From NCBI RefSeq assembly GCF_047663525.1, contig NC_092591.1:34443001-34507000 (forward strand): a DNA stretch of 64,000 nt. Reading direction: 5' to 3'. Made by a program: the position numbers and the translations under genes. Positions 24,865-38,300 of the stretch are shown in pieces. Origin of the DNA: Anas platyrhynchos. Its lineage: Eukaryota > Chordata > Aves > Anseriformes > Anatidae. Numbering within the stretch: the first letter of the stretch is position 1; every line of letters begins with the position of its first letter. The notes beneath the pieces are model-generated. The model was not told the origin of the DNA, did no database searches, and saw only the letters and a list, made by a program, of their open reading frames with translations.

Positions 24865-27812
24865 AGATTAACAGATTTCTCATTGTATTTTGTGTTTGGA
24901 TACTGTCATAAAGCCCACAAGGCCAAGTTGGGTAAATATTTATCAGGACATTTAAGGACTATCCAAAGAAATCCCATGCCCTATATATACTAATGTGAGG
25001 CGTTTCAAATTGGATCATTCATTTTGTTCTTTCCCCACCTTTTGGAAACTCATTACCCTAGGAATGGCTGCCAAGCCTTATTTTTCTGCAAATCCTAACA
25101 TATGGTTTCCTGCAGAATAAGCAGTAGCTTAGTACTCCACCCTTCTTTAAGTACTAACTTCCTCCCACGTTTTGCAAGTTATTACTTCTTGCAAGTACAT
25201 TAAACTACTCCGGTGTGTTGTTTTATGTTCATTTAAAAGCTTATCAGTTGTACACAGACCATTCACTCTGAACATTTATGAAGAACCGGAGTAGCCCACA
25301 TTTTCCTGCTGTAAATATAACAGTGCTAAAAAAAAAAAAAAGTAAAAAAATAGTTACTTCGGACCCAGACTCTCCACTTCCTTAATGCCTTCAGTCAATT
25401 CCCAGAGCACAGCTGGTACCCCCTTTGAAAACCATGTGACAGTGCAAGTCTTATCTCTACTTGCAGCTCCCACAACTGACTTTGTCCTGCTCACAGAAAC
25501 CTTTTCTCTTTAAGCAAAAACCAGCTACACCAACCTCTACAACAGTCTTACCATATGAATTAAAAAAAAAAAATCTTTTTTTAATACTATTCAATATTAG
25601 TATTGCTGCAGAACCAGCATCTGTTGTACATGTATATGGCCCTACTAAATGCTACATACAAAATACAGTTTTTGCATCTCAAATTTTATGAGTTCTTTTG
25701 GACAGCATGAGAGAGAGAAGATGATGAAAAAGAAAAATCAAAATGAGAACCCAGGTAGCACTCTTGGGTTAACAGTTGGTAAGAGCAATTCCAGTCCTCT
25801 GCATACTTTTTCCCTACAGTAGAATATGAAATATTTTTAATTATTTCACAAACACAATAAACTTTTAAGCAGTTAATTTTGGAAAATAAGCAAGCGTTTA
25901 ATACATGGGGGGAAAAAACAACATGGCTAGTTTGGGTTATCAATTATGAGGTGTATATGATCAGCTAAGTGCACCCTGTCTCAACACAACAAAGTCTTCT
26001 TGGAATAAAACTAGTATATGAGGAAGACAAAATGGCCTGCAGGCTAGTTTTGTACACATCTTGTTTCTGGACTAACACTGAGCCTGCATGTGTACCTGCT
26101 CTTGCAAATGAACGGTAAGAACAAACACTTAGGCACCCACAGGAGTTTTCAGGACAAAACACGAATCTATGGCTCCTTTCCCCTTAAGCACTCCTTTGTA
26201 CATGTAAGAGAGCTCTAACAGTAGGACTGAGCAAGAAAAACCTTACCTGCTTCCTGTTCCTCTGACTTGGGATGCAAGGCTGATGTCTCCTTAGTAATGG
26301 GCTTGAATTTAAATGCCAGAACAGAAGGCACGTTACTTCTATGGAACAAGAGGCACTTTTAACAAGACTGAAGAACATATGAAGGGCTGTCTGTGCACAG
26401 AGTAGTCTGTGCACAACTCTTCTACCATAACATGGAGTTTCAAAAGAGGTGGCTAGTTACATGCCTGTTTAACAAATTAAATTGAACGATTAAGGCCCCA
26501 TATCTTGTTCCAACAGAAAAGCACTGCTACTATAGACAAAACTGCCAAGAAATTGTGCCCTAAAGGAGTCCCCTGTCTATGTCCAGCAAACGTGATTGGA
26601 CCAAGCTTTGCAAAATACTCCCTTTCCACATCTATACGCTGCTATCTAAATACCCACACCGTGGAATCACCTCCTATTGGGAAAGGACCTCAAAAGCAAG
26701 AAACAAGTAATCAAACCATGCAGTTAACTTCAGATGCACATTATAAGAAAAAACAACACAGGAGGAACAAAGGAAATTCCCATCTCGCTATAAATTCAAA
26801 GGCAATGGCAGCAGGGTGAAAGGCAGCTGAGACAAGAATACTTGAAAATCCTGCACAGGAAGGAAAATAAAGCATCACTGAACACGTATGGAAGATGTCA
26901 GATTCCTAAAAAGCAGGTAGCTTTTTGGCACCAATTATAAATAAAAAAAGGGTAACATTAAATTGCCGTTTCTCATATTTCAGCTTAAGGAAGTACTGAG
27001 GACATAAAGGATATGTCCTTCCAGACATCAAGGAAGTTTAACCACCCAAAGTCACTGTCCAAAATGTATATAAAAAATACAAATCCTTTAAAAAAAAAAT
27101 TGAGTCATGGTTCCTCAAAGAGAAGCTTTATAATAAAGAGATGACTTTCTACTGCTGCGCAGCCTGAAATGACCTTAATAAGTTACTTTCCCACCTCATC
27201 AGTTATAAATGAAGTAATAAGTGAAGCTGTACAATACAGTATTGACATTTTGCTTACCTCTTATTAGAATAAGGACTGTAACAATAATAATGAGTGTTAA
27301 TAAGAAAAACTGTGAATAACTTTAATAGAATTAGAATTTATTAGAAGAGGAACACATTCCAAAAAAGAAATCAACAACCTTATCTTTGTATAAAACTATA
27401 CATCATTTCAGAAAATGCTCCACTCTCCAATTTTCAAATACAGAATCAGTACATCTGGTTCATTATAAAAGCCACAAAAGCAAACAATTATTCTTCCTGT
27501 TGTTTTTGTGCTAGATATGTTCCAACTGCAAAATTCAGTCCTTTCCTCCAAGCTTTCTGCAAAGTGAGGTAAATTCCAAACCACAGCATAGCAGCATCTG
27601 ACATTATTTATTAACATTTATAAGGTCTTCCTACCTTGAACATCAATGTTCCTATAACGTGGAAACACACAAATTAATTCCTTGAACAAAGCTCTGTCTG
27701 AATTGCAAGCCCAAGGTTAAAAAAAAGAAAAAAGATTTATTTTATATTCCTTCAAGGAGTCTTCTTTCCTCTTACACAGAAAGACAAAGACGAAACTTGT
27801 AGCATTTACTGA

Positions 27813-28664
27813 TTTATTTTTAAATTTCATCATCTTGTGATGATCAAACTATAGGAAGAAGCAGCACAATCACATGGTTTGTCTTCAATTCTTAAATTTA
27901 AAAAATTTCTTAAATTAAAAAAAAAAAAAAAAACTACCTCAAAAAAAAAATCCTAAAAAAAAAAAATGTTTATCAAAATAATTTACTCTGATTGAACTTT
28001 TGGGACACTGAAGGCCATTACTAACTCCTGAGACAGGTAAGAAGGAAATACCAGGTATCTTAAAAACTATGAATAGCAAAAATGGTAGACAGCTAACAAC
28101 TGTTTGGTCTTGCAAATATACGGGCAATAGCCAGTAGCAAGTTGAAAGCAAAAGAACATTTTCTCTCTCAATGCATGGTTACAATCCATTGAATTATATG
28201 CCAGATGAGGTAAATGGTAAAACCTCATGGCGGTTCAAAAAGCAAGAATGTTAAAGATATGGAAGAAATCAATGTTTCCTCATAACTACCCACATCTTTG
28301 ACAGAGATCCTTTATCCACGAACCAGTGGAGTTTGTGAGATAATCTCCAGATGCTAGCACTCTTTGCACAGATCTCTCTAGTCATCAGCTGCCGTTAGAT
28401 GAGATACCAGGCTAAATAATTTCCTCCTCTTCCACACTCACACACAACCCTATTTTTTCTGTTTGATATAACAGTATAACACCGATGTAACTCTCTCTTG
28501 GGTTTTTCTAAGACCATCTGATACCTTGAATAGACTTTCAATGTCACATGCGTTACTCCCTTCCCAAGAAGACAGTTTCCAGCTAACAGTTTTCAGCTTT
28601 CAGGCTTGAACCACATGGCTTTGGTACACTGCAGCCTGCCTTTACCCTCCATTATGGAAGGTAC
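27813..28664 (-). other. PLA2G4F: Probable PLA2G4F-like 3' UTR with AATAAA
   Basis: The first AATAAA on the transcribed strand after the stop is at 27818-27813, giving an inferred UTR of about 850 bases. It includes two long T tracts (27917-27966 region). No other support. Confidence 0.35.
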
Positions 28665-28894
28665 TCATGTATTGGATGTACTGCTGACATTCTTCCGCTT
28701 TCTCCTTTGCAGAGCCAAGTTCAGGGTTTTGAAGAGAGTGTCCTTGTTGTTCAGAACATTGTAGCGATTCACTTCCACTAACCTGCGGAAATCATATGGC
28801 TCAAGGGTGAAATTCAGTGTACGGTAAGGAGAATCTTTTGTCTCAATGACAAAGTCACCAAAGGATTTCTCATCCTCTGACTCGCGTTCAATGC
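28665..28894 (-). CDS. PLA2G4F: PLA2G4F-like exon 20 and stop
   Basis: 230 bp encoding [40 protein letters not shown] and [16 protein letters not shown], ending in a basic tail (QRRKRKN). TGA is at 28667-28665. The acceptor is ttcttcttgcag, directly after an AT-rich simple repeat. Confidence 0.95.
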
Positions 28895-31800
28895 CTGCAA
28901 GAAGAAAAAAATATATATATATTTATATTCTATATATATAAATATTTATTTATTTCTTAAAATGACTCAGCAGTGGCAGACTCATTTTAGTTAGATTCTG
29001 CAAGGAGGCTGTATCACAGGTAACTCTGTTGAACCTCAAATCTTTCCTCAGAGCTCTTCCTCAGGCATTTCAGCTCCTTCAGGACACAAAGTGCTTAGAA
29101 ACTGAAGACAAAGCATTATTACCTCTCCTGCTTCCACTAGACTCCAAAACACAGGATTAAAATGCATTTTCATTATGATAAATTGTTTAGCATGTCCACA
29201 ATAGCCATGCTTCCAATTGCTCAATTCTTCCTGGAAGTGCTATTAACTAGATAATAAAAGATACCAACACCCTGAGTTGAACTAACCTCAAGAGGCTAGT
29301 ATAATTTTTTAAAATATGTTTAAAATGGAAACTAGTGGTTTTTAGCACCCTAACATTTAAATCTAAACACTAGTAGTGAAAGCTCAATGTTAAAGTCATT
29401 TGCTAAAAACACTTTTGCTTCTTGGTACTACAGAAAGAGCAGTCTTGAACCACAGTCAGGCCCACTAATTTGAATCTCCTCATCTTTGTGCACTGAGAGC
29501 CTGGCAATTGTCATTGTATTAATACAGAAAGCATTAACAGGGCAACTTATGTTTCCCTTGTCTGGTCAGTCCTGCATATTCTTCTCTATGTATTCCAAAG
29601 TTTTTCTCAGGACGCTGCTCTCTCCCACTAAGGGAAAAATACGGCATGGAATTTTGTCTGTCTCTACCTAAAAGTATAGCTCTACGCTTCATCCCAGCAC
29701 TCTTGCTTGACAAACAGTGATAGACCTTATGGTCTATATAAATCACATTAACTGAAACAGGGATTGTTTTCCTTAATAACTTGACCTTTACGCTGCAAAG
29801 GCACAGAACATTTAGCACTGTTATATGATCTGACATACAGACTGGTCCACAACACTTTGCTGCCTATTGGCTCATTCATATCCAATAAACAAACAAACTT
29901 ATTATTTAACCTGATTTATTGTGCTTTCCTGTATGTAGGGTAATTAGAAGTAACAGTATCAGACATCAGGACAGACTGATTAAAAATAAGCAAAAACATT
30001 ACCCATTTTGATTCTTTCTGCCCTTTAGATGGTTTTATTGCTTGCATTTTGTTGCTGTTTTTTTGTTTGTTTGTTTGTTAGCTTTGTTTTTTAATTGCCA
30101 GGCTCTTCTCTCACTCTCCCTTCCAAAAAAATTGTGGAAGTTGATCCTACCTTAAATTAATGTAACAGTTTAATAATTTATAGGTAAGTACTAAGGAGAG
30201 TGAAAGTAGGAACACTGAACCCTTACCTGGAGCTTTGTATTTCCGGAAGGTGTCATTCACTAATGGGAAATGGAGCACAATGGGAGCCTTTGGATTATTG
30301 TTATCCACAAACATGTAGCACTCTTTTGGCTTCTTTTCATCTTCATCACTCAGTTTGATTTTTGGAAAAGGAATCTCCCGCTCCTCACAGTATTTCTGAG
30401 CCAACTCTAAAACCTGTTGTCAAAGAACAAAAGTAATTTTGATAGAATACCAGCCATACCTTTAAGATTGCCTAACTACTATCCTCAAAAGAAGAGAGAT
30501 TCTATCAAAACAAAAAAATCCAAACAAACAAAGAAAAATTCATCTTCCAGTTGGATGAAGCAATTTATCTGGCCAATGATACAGAAAAAAGAATAGTATA
30601 ACTAAGCACTACTATTAAACATCAACAGTTTTCATCTAAAACCCTTTTTATATATCTATATCTATACCTTGACTTTTCTGCACTTAAAAATAAACACTAG
30701 TATACATGTATACAGGACAACTTGCTTGCACGATGAAAGTCACCAATAGCCAATTTTTCATTAGAAGTACAAGCATAGAATTATGTAACAAAGATCTTAT
30801 GAGCTAAGCAAATATTCTTATTTTAGGTAATATGACATACTTAGGCTTTTGAAACAAATCTTATTAGTTATCACTTCCTATCTCCTCATCTGATCTGCTG
30901 CCATTGTAGATATCATTCTGTGCTCATCCTCATGCTATTACATGCTATCCTCATGTAATAAAGTTCAGCTATGTCTCACACCTCAAACGGAGCTTCCCAG
31001 GAGAAATTGAACGACAAAATAACATCCACATCTCTCTCTGGCTGAAGTACCAATGGAAAGGGAGAGTTGATAGAAAAGCCACCATCCACTAAATACAAGC
31101 TCTCTTCCATGGGGGTCAACTGGTTAGGAAACGCATCCAGATGAGTGCCTGGAAGACATTTCAAGTAACTATAATGCTTCTTTACGCAGCTCTGGATACA
31201 AGCAACAAAAAGGTTGTGCTGGGGTTATAAGAGAAAAAGACATTCCAACCCACACATTGAACTGAGAATGGCCTATAACACCCTATAAGGAGCTTGCCTC
31301 ATATGAGGGAAGACAAATAGTAGATCAACTTTTTGCTATGGCATAAGAAGAGTTAAATTCCCTCACTTCAATGGAATAAAATCAGTCTGGATATAGCACG
31401 TTACTGAACATTAACACACTGTCCTATATCCCAGATACATACAGGTTCATTCACCTTTCCGAACCACAAATTTCTTGACATTAACATAATCTTTATGAAG
31501 ATACAATCCCTGCATGAAGTTGAATGTCTCTCCACACGTGACCCGGGACTTGAAGAAATCCTGGAAAATTTGCAACAAGGGGCCCCCAGGTATAACCAAG
31601 CGAGTCTTCAGTCGTGTTGGATCTCGGAAATGAGATCTTCGACAGTCATCTACAGAAACCACAACAGGGTGCAGAATAAATACACAATGCTCATCCAGCT
31701 TCATCATTTCAATCAGACTTTTTTCTGCAATGTTTAGTCTGAACACTGATTTTGTCCTCTAATTAAAAAATATTGTAATGAAATTTAAATAAGCTGCCAT

Positions 31801-32274
31801 TTATATGGTTGGATATTTACCTGCCCTATTTAAAAGGGATTATTCGAATCATTGTCCCTTTTCATTTCAAATGCACACAAAGAAACACCTGGTAGCAAGT
31901 GACAGCAAGACAACAACAGTATTTATAGTTACAGCAGCACAAGTGTGAAAAATAGATCTGCAGAGAGGAAAAAATCTCTTCTACCTCTATTCCTTATGAC
32001 GTTATAAACATGCACCTAAGCAACTCTCAGCCTTTAATACACTTCCTTTTCACTACTAGAGAGGCATCATACAAATGAAGAATACTAACATTCAACCAGA
32101 TTATTCAACATTTAAAAAAAAAAAAATAGGCCAAGAAGGGAACTGAAAACTTATTCTTCACCTCCCGCATAGCTGTTGGCTTTCTGCCCTTCTCTTGTGA
32201 TAAGGACCCCTGAACTGCAAGAGGTGTTTAAGATAGATCCCAGAACTAGCCAAAATTATAGTCAAGGTCATATT

Positions 32275-32326
<52 letters not shown>

Positions 32327-35300
32327 GTATAATATATATATATATATATATATTATACTCTATTCACTATGTATGCAATAGTGATATGTATGTAATAGAG
32401 TAATATACAGCACAAGAGCTATCTGTCCAAACCCATCCCTTATGCTAGCTTTGAAAACTACACACACTACATTCTTTAAATTTTTAAATGTTCTTACCTA
32501 TAACTTTGATAACATCTTTGAAAGGCTCTAGAAAGCTCAATCCTGTTCCAACTACTTTCAAGCAGATATCATCCAAGCTTGCAGCAAAGGCACTGCCCCA
32601 CATTCCTGCAAAAGAAGAAAGGAATAATTTAATACTTGAAAGGCTTTTTCTGGTATAACCAATGGCCTATTACTCAGCTGCCATCATGGAGAAGGTTGCC
32701 ACTCAACCCCTACTATTCTAATATTTGTTGTTTGAGTTTAAACCTTTGAGTGAATCATGACAAATTCGGATGCAATAATCTAATGAAGAAACTTCTATGA
32801 GAGGAAAGCTCTTCTATGAGATAAAGAAAGATGGCAAGAGAATGGGAAGACCTAAAGCAGTAGTTTTTGGCAGGTATGATCAAGAGTGGACTGGGTAGAA
32901 AGATATAGGTAATTAGAAGAGACTTAGTGCCTAGAGCTTTGCAGACAAACCTACTAAGACAGAAGATTAGCAAGGTATCCAGGGCAGACTCTGAGCAATA
33001 GTGATTGGCAAAGAAGTTCAGTATTTCAGGTACATAGAAATGCCTGTATGAAGCAGCAGCTGCGTAGCAAGCACAGTTGCAGAGGGGTTGGAACTAGATG
33101 ATGCCTTCCAACCCAAGCTGTTCTATGATTCTATTATTCTTTAAGAAAGCTTTAAGAGCTCTTGCAGGGTCTAAAGATCTTCTGACCCAACTGAAGCATT
33201 CCAGCTTTAAGTAACTACCATTGTGTTCCAAATCACGGAAAGAAAATACTTCCAGTACATTAGCTGTAGTTCTTTTACTCTGGAAAAAAAATGTTATAAA
33301 CAATTTATAGTCTTCACATTCCTGACTCTGTTTCTAATAAAACAGCATCTTTGTATGTAGATTGTCACTGCCTGCATACACCTTCAAGGATAATGCTCCA
33401 AATAGGATGCAGCTCTTAAGTGTAAAGGCCATTAGGACTCTCTATGATCATGAACAATTAAGATTTAAACATAAGATATAAAATAGACATAAATAACATA
33501 AGATATAAGCAGATATAAACAACTAAGGCAAATTGGAGAAACCACCTAAAACTGAGACCTAGAGAACCACACTCACTGACAGCATCATCTCTAGCACCTA
33601 ACCCAATTTTGCCTCATCTCCTTGATGCACTACACTCATGAGGGGTACATCATGGTTGAATCTGTTACTCAGGCACACCAAAGCACTAGTTTTAGGAAGA
33701 CAGAGAGACAAATGTCTAATACCACAACCACAGCATTTGCAAGTACCAATAAACAAGGCAGTAAGTACCAATAAACCTTGGAAAAGAACAACACTATCCC
33801 AAGCAAAAATATTTTGCAGCGCAGGATACTTCACTCTAAGAAAGCAATAGTCTTCCCTGACCTTCCCTGGATTTTGATCTACAGTAATTGTACAGTAAGT
33901 GTGATGTACAGTAATTTATTCCTACAAGGATGTCATTTTAATTGAGGGAAAGGTTCTCTAGTTAAAATGCACGTCCTGTTCAGCAATCTGTCTGATCTCC
34001 ATTTAACACTGAACATTAAGCTGACACTCGAAATACTTCTTTCTCTGTTCAGGTTCTGAAAAATATATGAGGGATCTTAAGAGACCTTTTAGTGACACAG
34101 AAGATAAAGCTGACAGAAGGTAAATGATTTAAAAAAAAACCAAAAACAACAAAAAAAAAACTTCAGCAACAAGGAAGACGATGTAAATGGAATGAAGCAA
34201 CATGCTGTAACAGACAACATCACCTCCTACACGTACAACCATATCTAAAAGCAATGTGATGCTACACAGCTTGGCTGAACGTTAAATTTTTTGCAAACAG
34301 TAATATCAAAAATATATGCCCTCATTTTCTGAATTAATCTAGACACCTTCACTGGGCTTTTGTGACACCACTGGGAGCCAGTCTTCAAAAAGACTCTGCA
34401 GACTAAGGAGTATCAGACTATAATACTGTAACAACTGCATCTATACCTTTAGAGAAAGATTTGACATTTTTACCCTTTTTGAACTCTTTAGAAAGGGACA
34501 AAAAAGCATAGGTTTCAGTTGATAAGTCCTAAAAGCAATGTGATTTTCTATCTACTCCTTCTATTTACTACTGTAAGCTCATACCTTGTAGAAAACAAAT
34601 TCTAGGCTCTGGACGTTTCTGGATAAGCCTTCCCATGAAGAACTCGCTGTCGAAGTCCTCTGTTCGGACAAAAGCTCCATATTTGCGAAACCCAACTTCA
34701 TAGGGAGTAAACTCACACCATTCTAAGAACAAGACATCCGATTAGTGAGGATTTACTCACCTCAAAGTAAGTGTAGGTAAAAAATACTCATTTGATTTCT
34801 GTTCACACAAGTGGGGCATAAGGGAGTCTCCCTCCACTTCTTTCACTATTACTGTGGACTTCCTTGCTATTCTTCTCATGGAGCCTCCATCTTACATACA
34901 CATCATTAATATCAACTGCTGTACAGGTTTCACTACCTCAATCCCATCTCTTTTCTTCCTGGCTTTTTGGAGAAAAATTTTTTTTTTTTGCTCCATTTTG
35001 ACTGTTACTGCAGAAATATCCTACCCATTTCACCTCTATTTTAAACTTTTTTCATCATGCCAAAGGGAAGCTACTTCAATTTTCCTGTATTTACCTCATC
35101 CTGTTTACTATCAGTAAATATTACAATACTGATTTCACATCTCAGTTGACCAACTGTGGTAGAATTCATTGTCTACTTATTGAAATGTCCCTTCATGCTT
35201 GAAAGCTCTCCACAAATATTTGCAAATGAAATTCATTGTCCTTCAAGTTCTGCTTTAAAATTCATCTTCCTTACATACACCCACACACACTCTTCCTGAA

Positions 35301-38300
35301 CAAAAGAAGAGCAACAAAAAGGGAAAAAAATAATAGTTGTACAATGATGGACACAACAGTTTGTGTTCCTGTTTGACTCTGTGATTGCTTGTTGCCTTGT
35401 ATTTAAAATTGCAAGTGACATGCAATAGGACTGGCCTTTTTGTTCTGCAACTGTACAACCAAGAACCCAGGCTGTTAAATACCACTATTTTCATGACACA
35501 TGCTGCAAGTTTTCCAATCCATCATATTACCTGAATTTTCCATAAATCAGATATGTGAGATTATAAAAGAAAACTCCCATGAAGTAGGTCTCTTGATTAC
35601 CAAGTACTTCGGTTTTCCAATGCAGACAGACTTAAGTATTACAACAATCTTCCCTCTTAGCTCCTGAATATTTCAGGCATTTTCTTGTAAAACATGCAGA
35701 GTAGCCAGCTGAGTTAATACTCTTCCTTCATAGCCACAATGAAAACATTTGTAATTGGGATGACAACACACTGTTATTCATTACCCTATCGCCTTTTAAG
35801 CCTTGTTATCTGTTGTCAGCTGTTCATTACCTGAATAGTGAGTTTCAACAAAAGACAACTGGGACTGTGTAGGTGAAAGGAATTTATAGATTTTAGCAAA
35901 CCAAAAGAAACCTGCCATGTTCATACCTGCAAAGTCACCACTACTAATATTGGGTCTCACATTGACAGCTGCATAGATGGGATAAGGGTTCTGGGCCCAT
36001 TTCACTGCTTCTTGCTGATCAGACAGCTTTGATGCATCTTCCTGGTTACAAACAAAGAAGGAGAAACATATTAACATAAATTCTGTCCCCATACTTCAGT
36101 AATTTGAAGCTGTTTCTTACCATCTGACTAACAATGCTACTAATTCAAAGTCCCTTTCCTCCCTCAGTCCATGCATACAATTAAGTTTTGTCGGGATTTC
36201 TGCAGTTGTATAATTAGAATATCAGATGTTATTAACAAGCTACTTACCCCTCTGATTTCAATTAGCATAACAAATACAGAATAGTAATACAGTTTTGCAA
36301 AACCAATATCAACATTTTTTCAGGCTTAACCTGCCCAATACAAAAGCTATTAATTTAACAAGTTATTCCAAATAAACGCTCAGTTTTTCTATAGCACTAA
36401 TACATAAGATTTCAAAATTCTTTAGTAAAGAGGGGTGCTGGGATATCTGAGGCAGAAAGAAATAAAAACCCTCTATGTTTATTCCACAACACTGCCTATT
36501 CCCAAACAGCCTATAAAGGCAGAGACTAATTAATTTCTTGACATTCAACATATGGGTGTGCTGAGGTCCCAGCTGGAAGACTAACATGAACTCTTTTACC
36601 TTCTGTTGTAGGAAATACTCCACAATAAGACCCCACAAATCTGTGAAGGACACTTTCCGTCCACTACTTTCCATTGAATTCAACTCCTGGAAATAGTATT
36701 TCAGTCGTTCTGGGGAAAATGCCCCTCCTTTGCTGCTGGACACAATACCCTGAGCTCTGTTGATTGCATCTTGAAGATCTTTCTGTGACCAGTAAGGGTC
36801 TTGATACAATGTTGATAAACACCTGAAAATGATTACATTAACATCATCAGTAAAAGTGGCCTTTATGTTAACAATAAATTATAGCTAAACATTGTTACTC
36901 CTGTGAGTAATATTTACTTCATGGCTTGAGAAGTCTAGCTAAAAATAAGACATTGTAAAGAGCCAATAATAATTGATCTCTGTGCTCTAAAACATGCTGA
37001 GAACCCTGCATGACAGTTTCTCCCTGATTCCTAATGTATCTTTCACGGACGTTACAAAAATCATGTATTAGCTCATGTGCTAACTTATAAATATGAGTTA
37101 ACTTCAGGCCATAATGACTCTGAGAGACTAGCAGACAGCAAGGGTTCTATTGCACCGTAATAAAGGCCATAGCCTTCATCAGAACACAGGTCTGGTTAAA
37201 ATGAGACAGTTTAGATGCTTGGTTAGAGGATGACTAAATTTATTTGAAAGTCTAACTTTGAATCAAAAGGTTAGTTAAAAATGTTTTACAAACAGAAGTT
37301 AATGCACAAAGCTATGGAAGGGAAGCTTATATTGTCAAGATTCAAAACTCAGTTAAATCATTTCACGAAAACAATGCGTACTTACAGGAAGGATGGATTT
37401 CAACACACACTCCAAAAACTGAGCTACTGAAACATTCTAACCATGTCTGACACTTCAGCACATTGCTCCAGACTACCAAATCCAGTGCTATTCCGCCACT
37501 CAGCTGCATATGCCACTGCAGAAGTTAGTGACTTAGTGGTCTGCATAGAGATGTTTCCAGTGTTGCACCACCCTGGTTATCTTCTTGGCAACAGTAAGCA
37601 CATAGGGCAAGTTTTTGAAGTCAGGGTTCTGAGGGAATCCAGAGCAGCTTTATTCATGTACTAAATTCTGCTACTAGCTGCCATGCTTGCAAAAGCAGCA
37701 GATTTATAAATTTAGCCAATAGCTGTATAAGTTACAAGTGATAATGAATCTTTGACTCTTTAGGATTCCCATCAGAACTCTCAGGCAAAATCTGATGAAA
37801 CATTTAACTTCATTTTCTGTCTGTAAATGGCAAAAATACAGTTCTGGCCTTATTTTTTGCATCGATACTAACATATTCAACTATAAGTTTCTGGAGTCAA
37901 CACTGCACACAACTTACCAAGTAGAGCCAGAAATCCCACTCAGATATACTGCAGCATCCAGAAGGCCCAGCTGCTGAAGCCCAGCTAGGCTGCCATAGAA
38001 TGAAGTCAGTGCTCTCATCCCACCTCCAGACCCCAGTACTGCTACAACTGGAACCTGCAGCCAGCAAACTCAGGAGTGACAATCACAGACTTTTAATTGC
38101 CAGTAAATCAACAGTTACACAGAAGTAATCCTGTTCAAGTCTCATTCTTACATAGGAAATAATATATCCGTTCCATTTACATTTCAATTAATTTTAGGTT
38201 TGATTTCCATCAGCACCCTTTTCCCTGTTCTGTAATTAAAATACATGGCTTACGATAAAGATACCAGTTATCTTCATGACAGTGACTTACTGAAACTGTT

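Larger units (their letters stand above)
13253..27812. other. Long interval with no recognised exon
   Basis: About 14.5 kb between the probable first-found PLA2G4E-like exon and the PLA2G4F-like 3' UTR. It should hold the start exon and promoter of the PLA2G4E-like gene, which I could not place. I see simple repeats (14880-14930, 16980-17040, 24833-24863) but no PLA2G4D-like motif (no GxSGS, DGG or C2 sequence), no transposon and no RNA gene. Confidence 0.6.

Noticed and set aside
26505..26819. 104-codon plus-strand open frame
   Set aside because: No recognisable domain, low-complexity end and intergenic position; consistent with chance.
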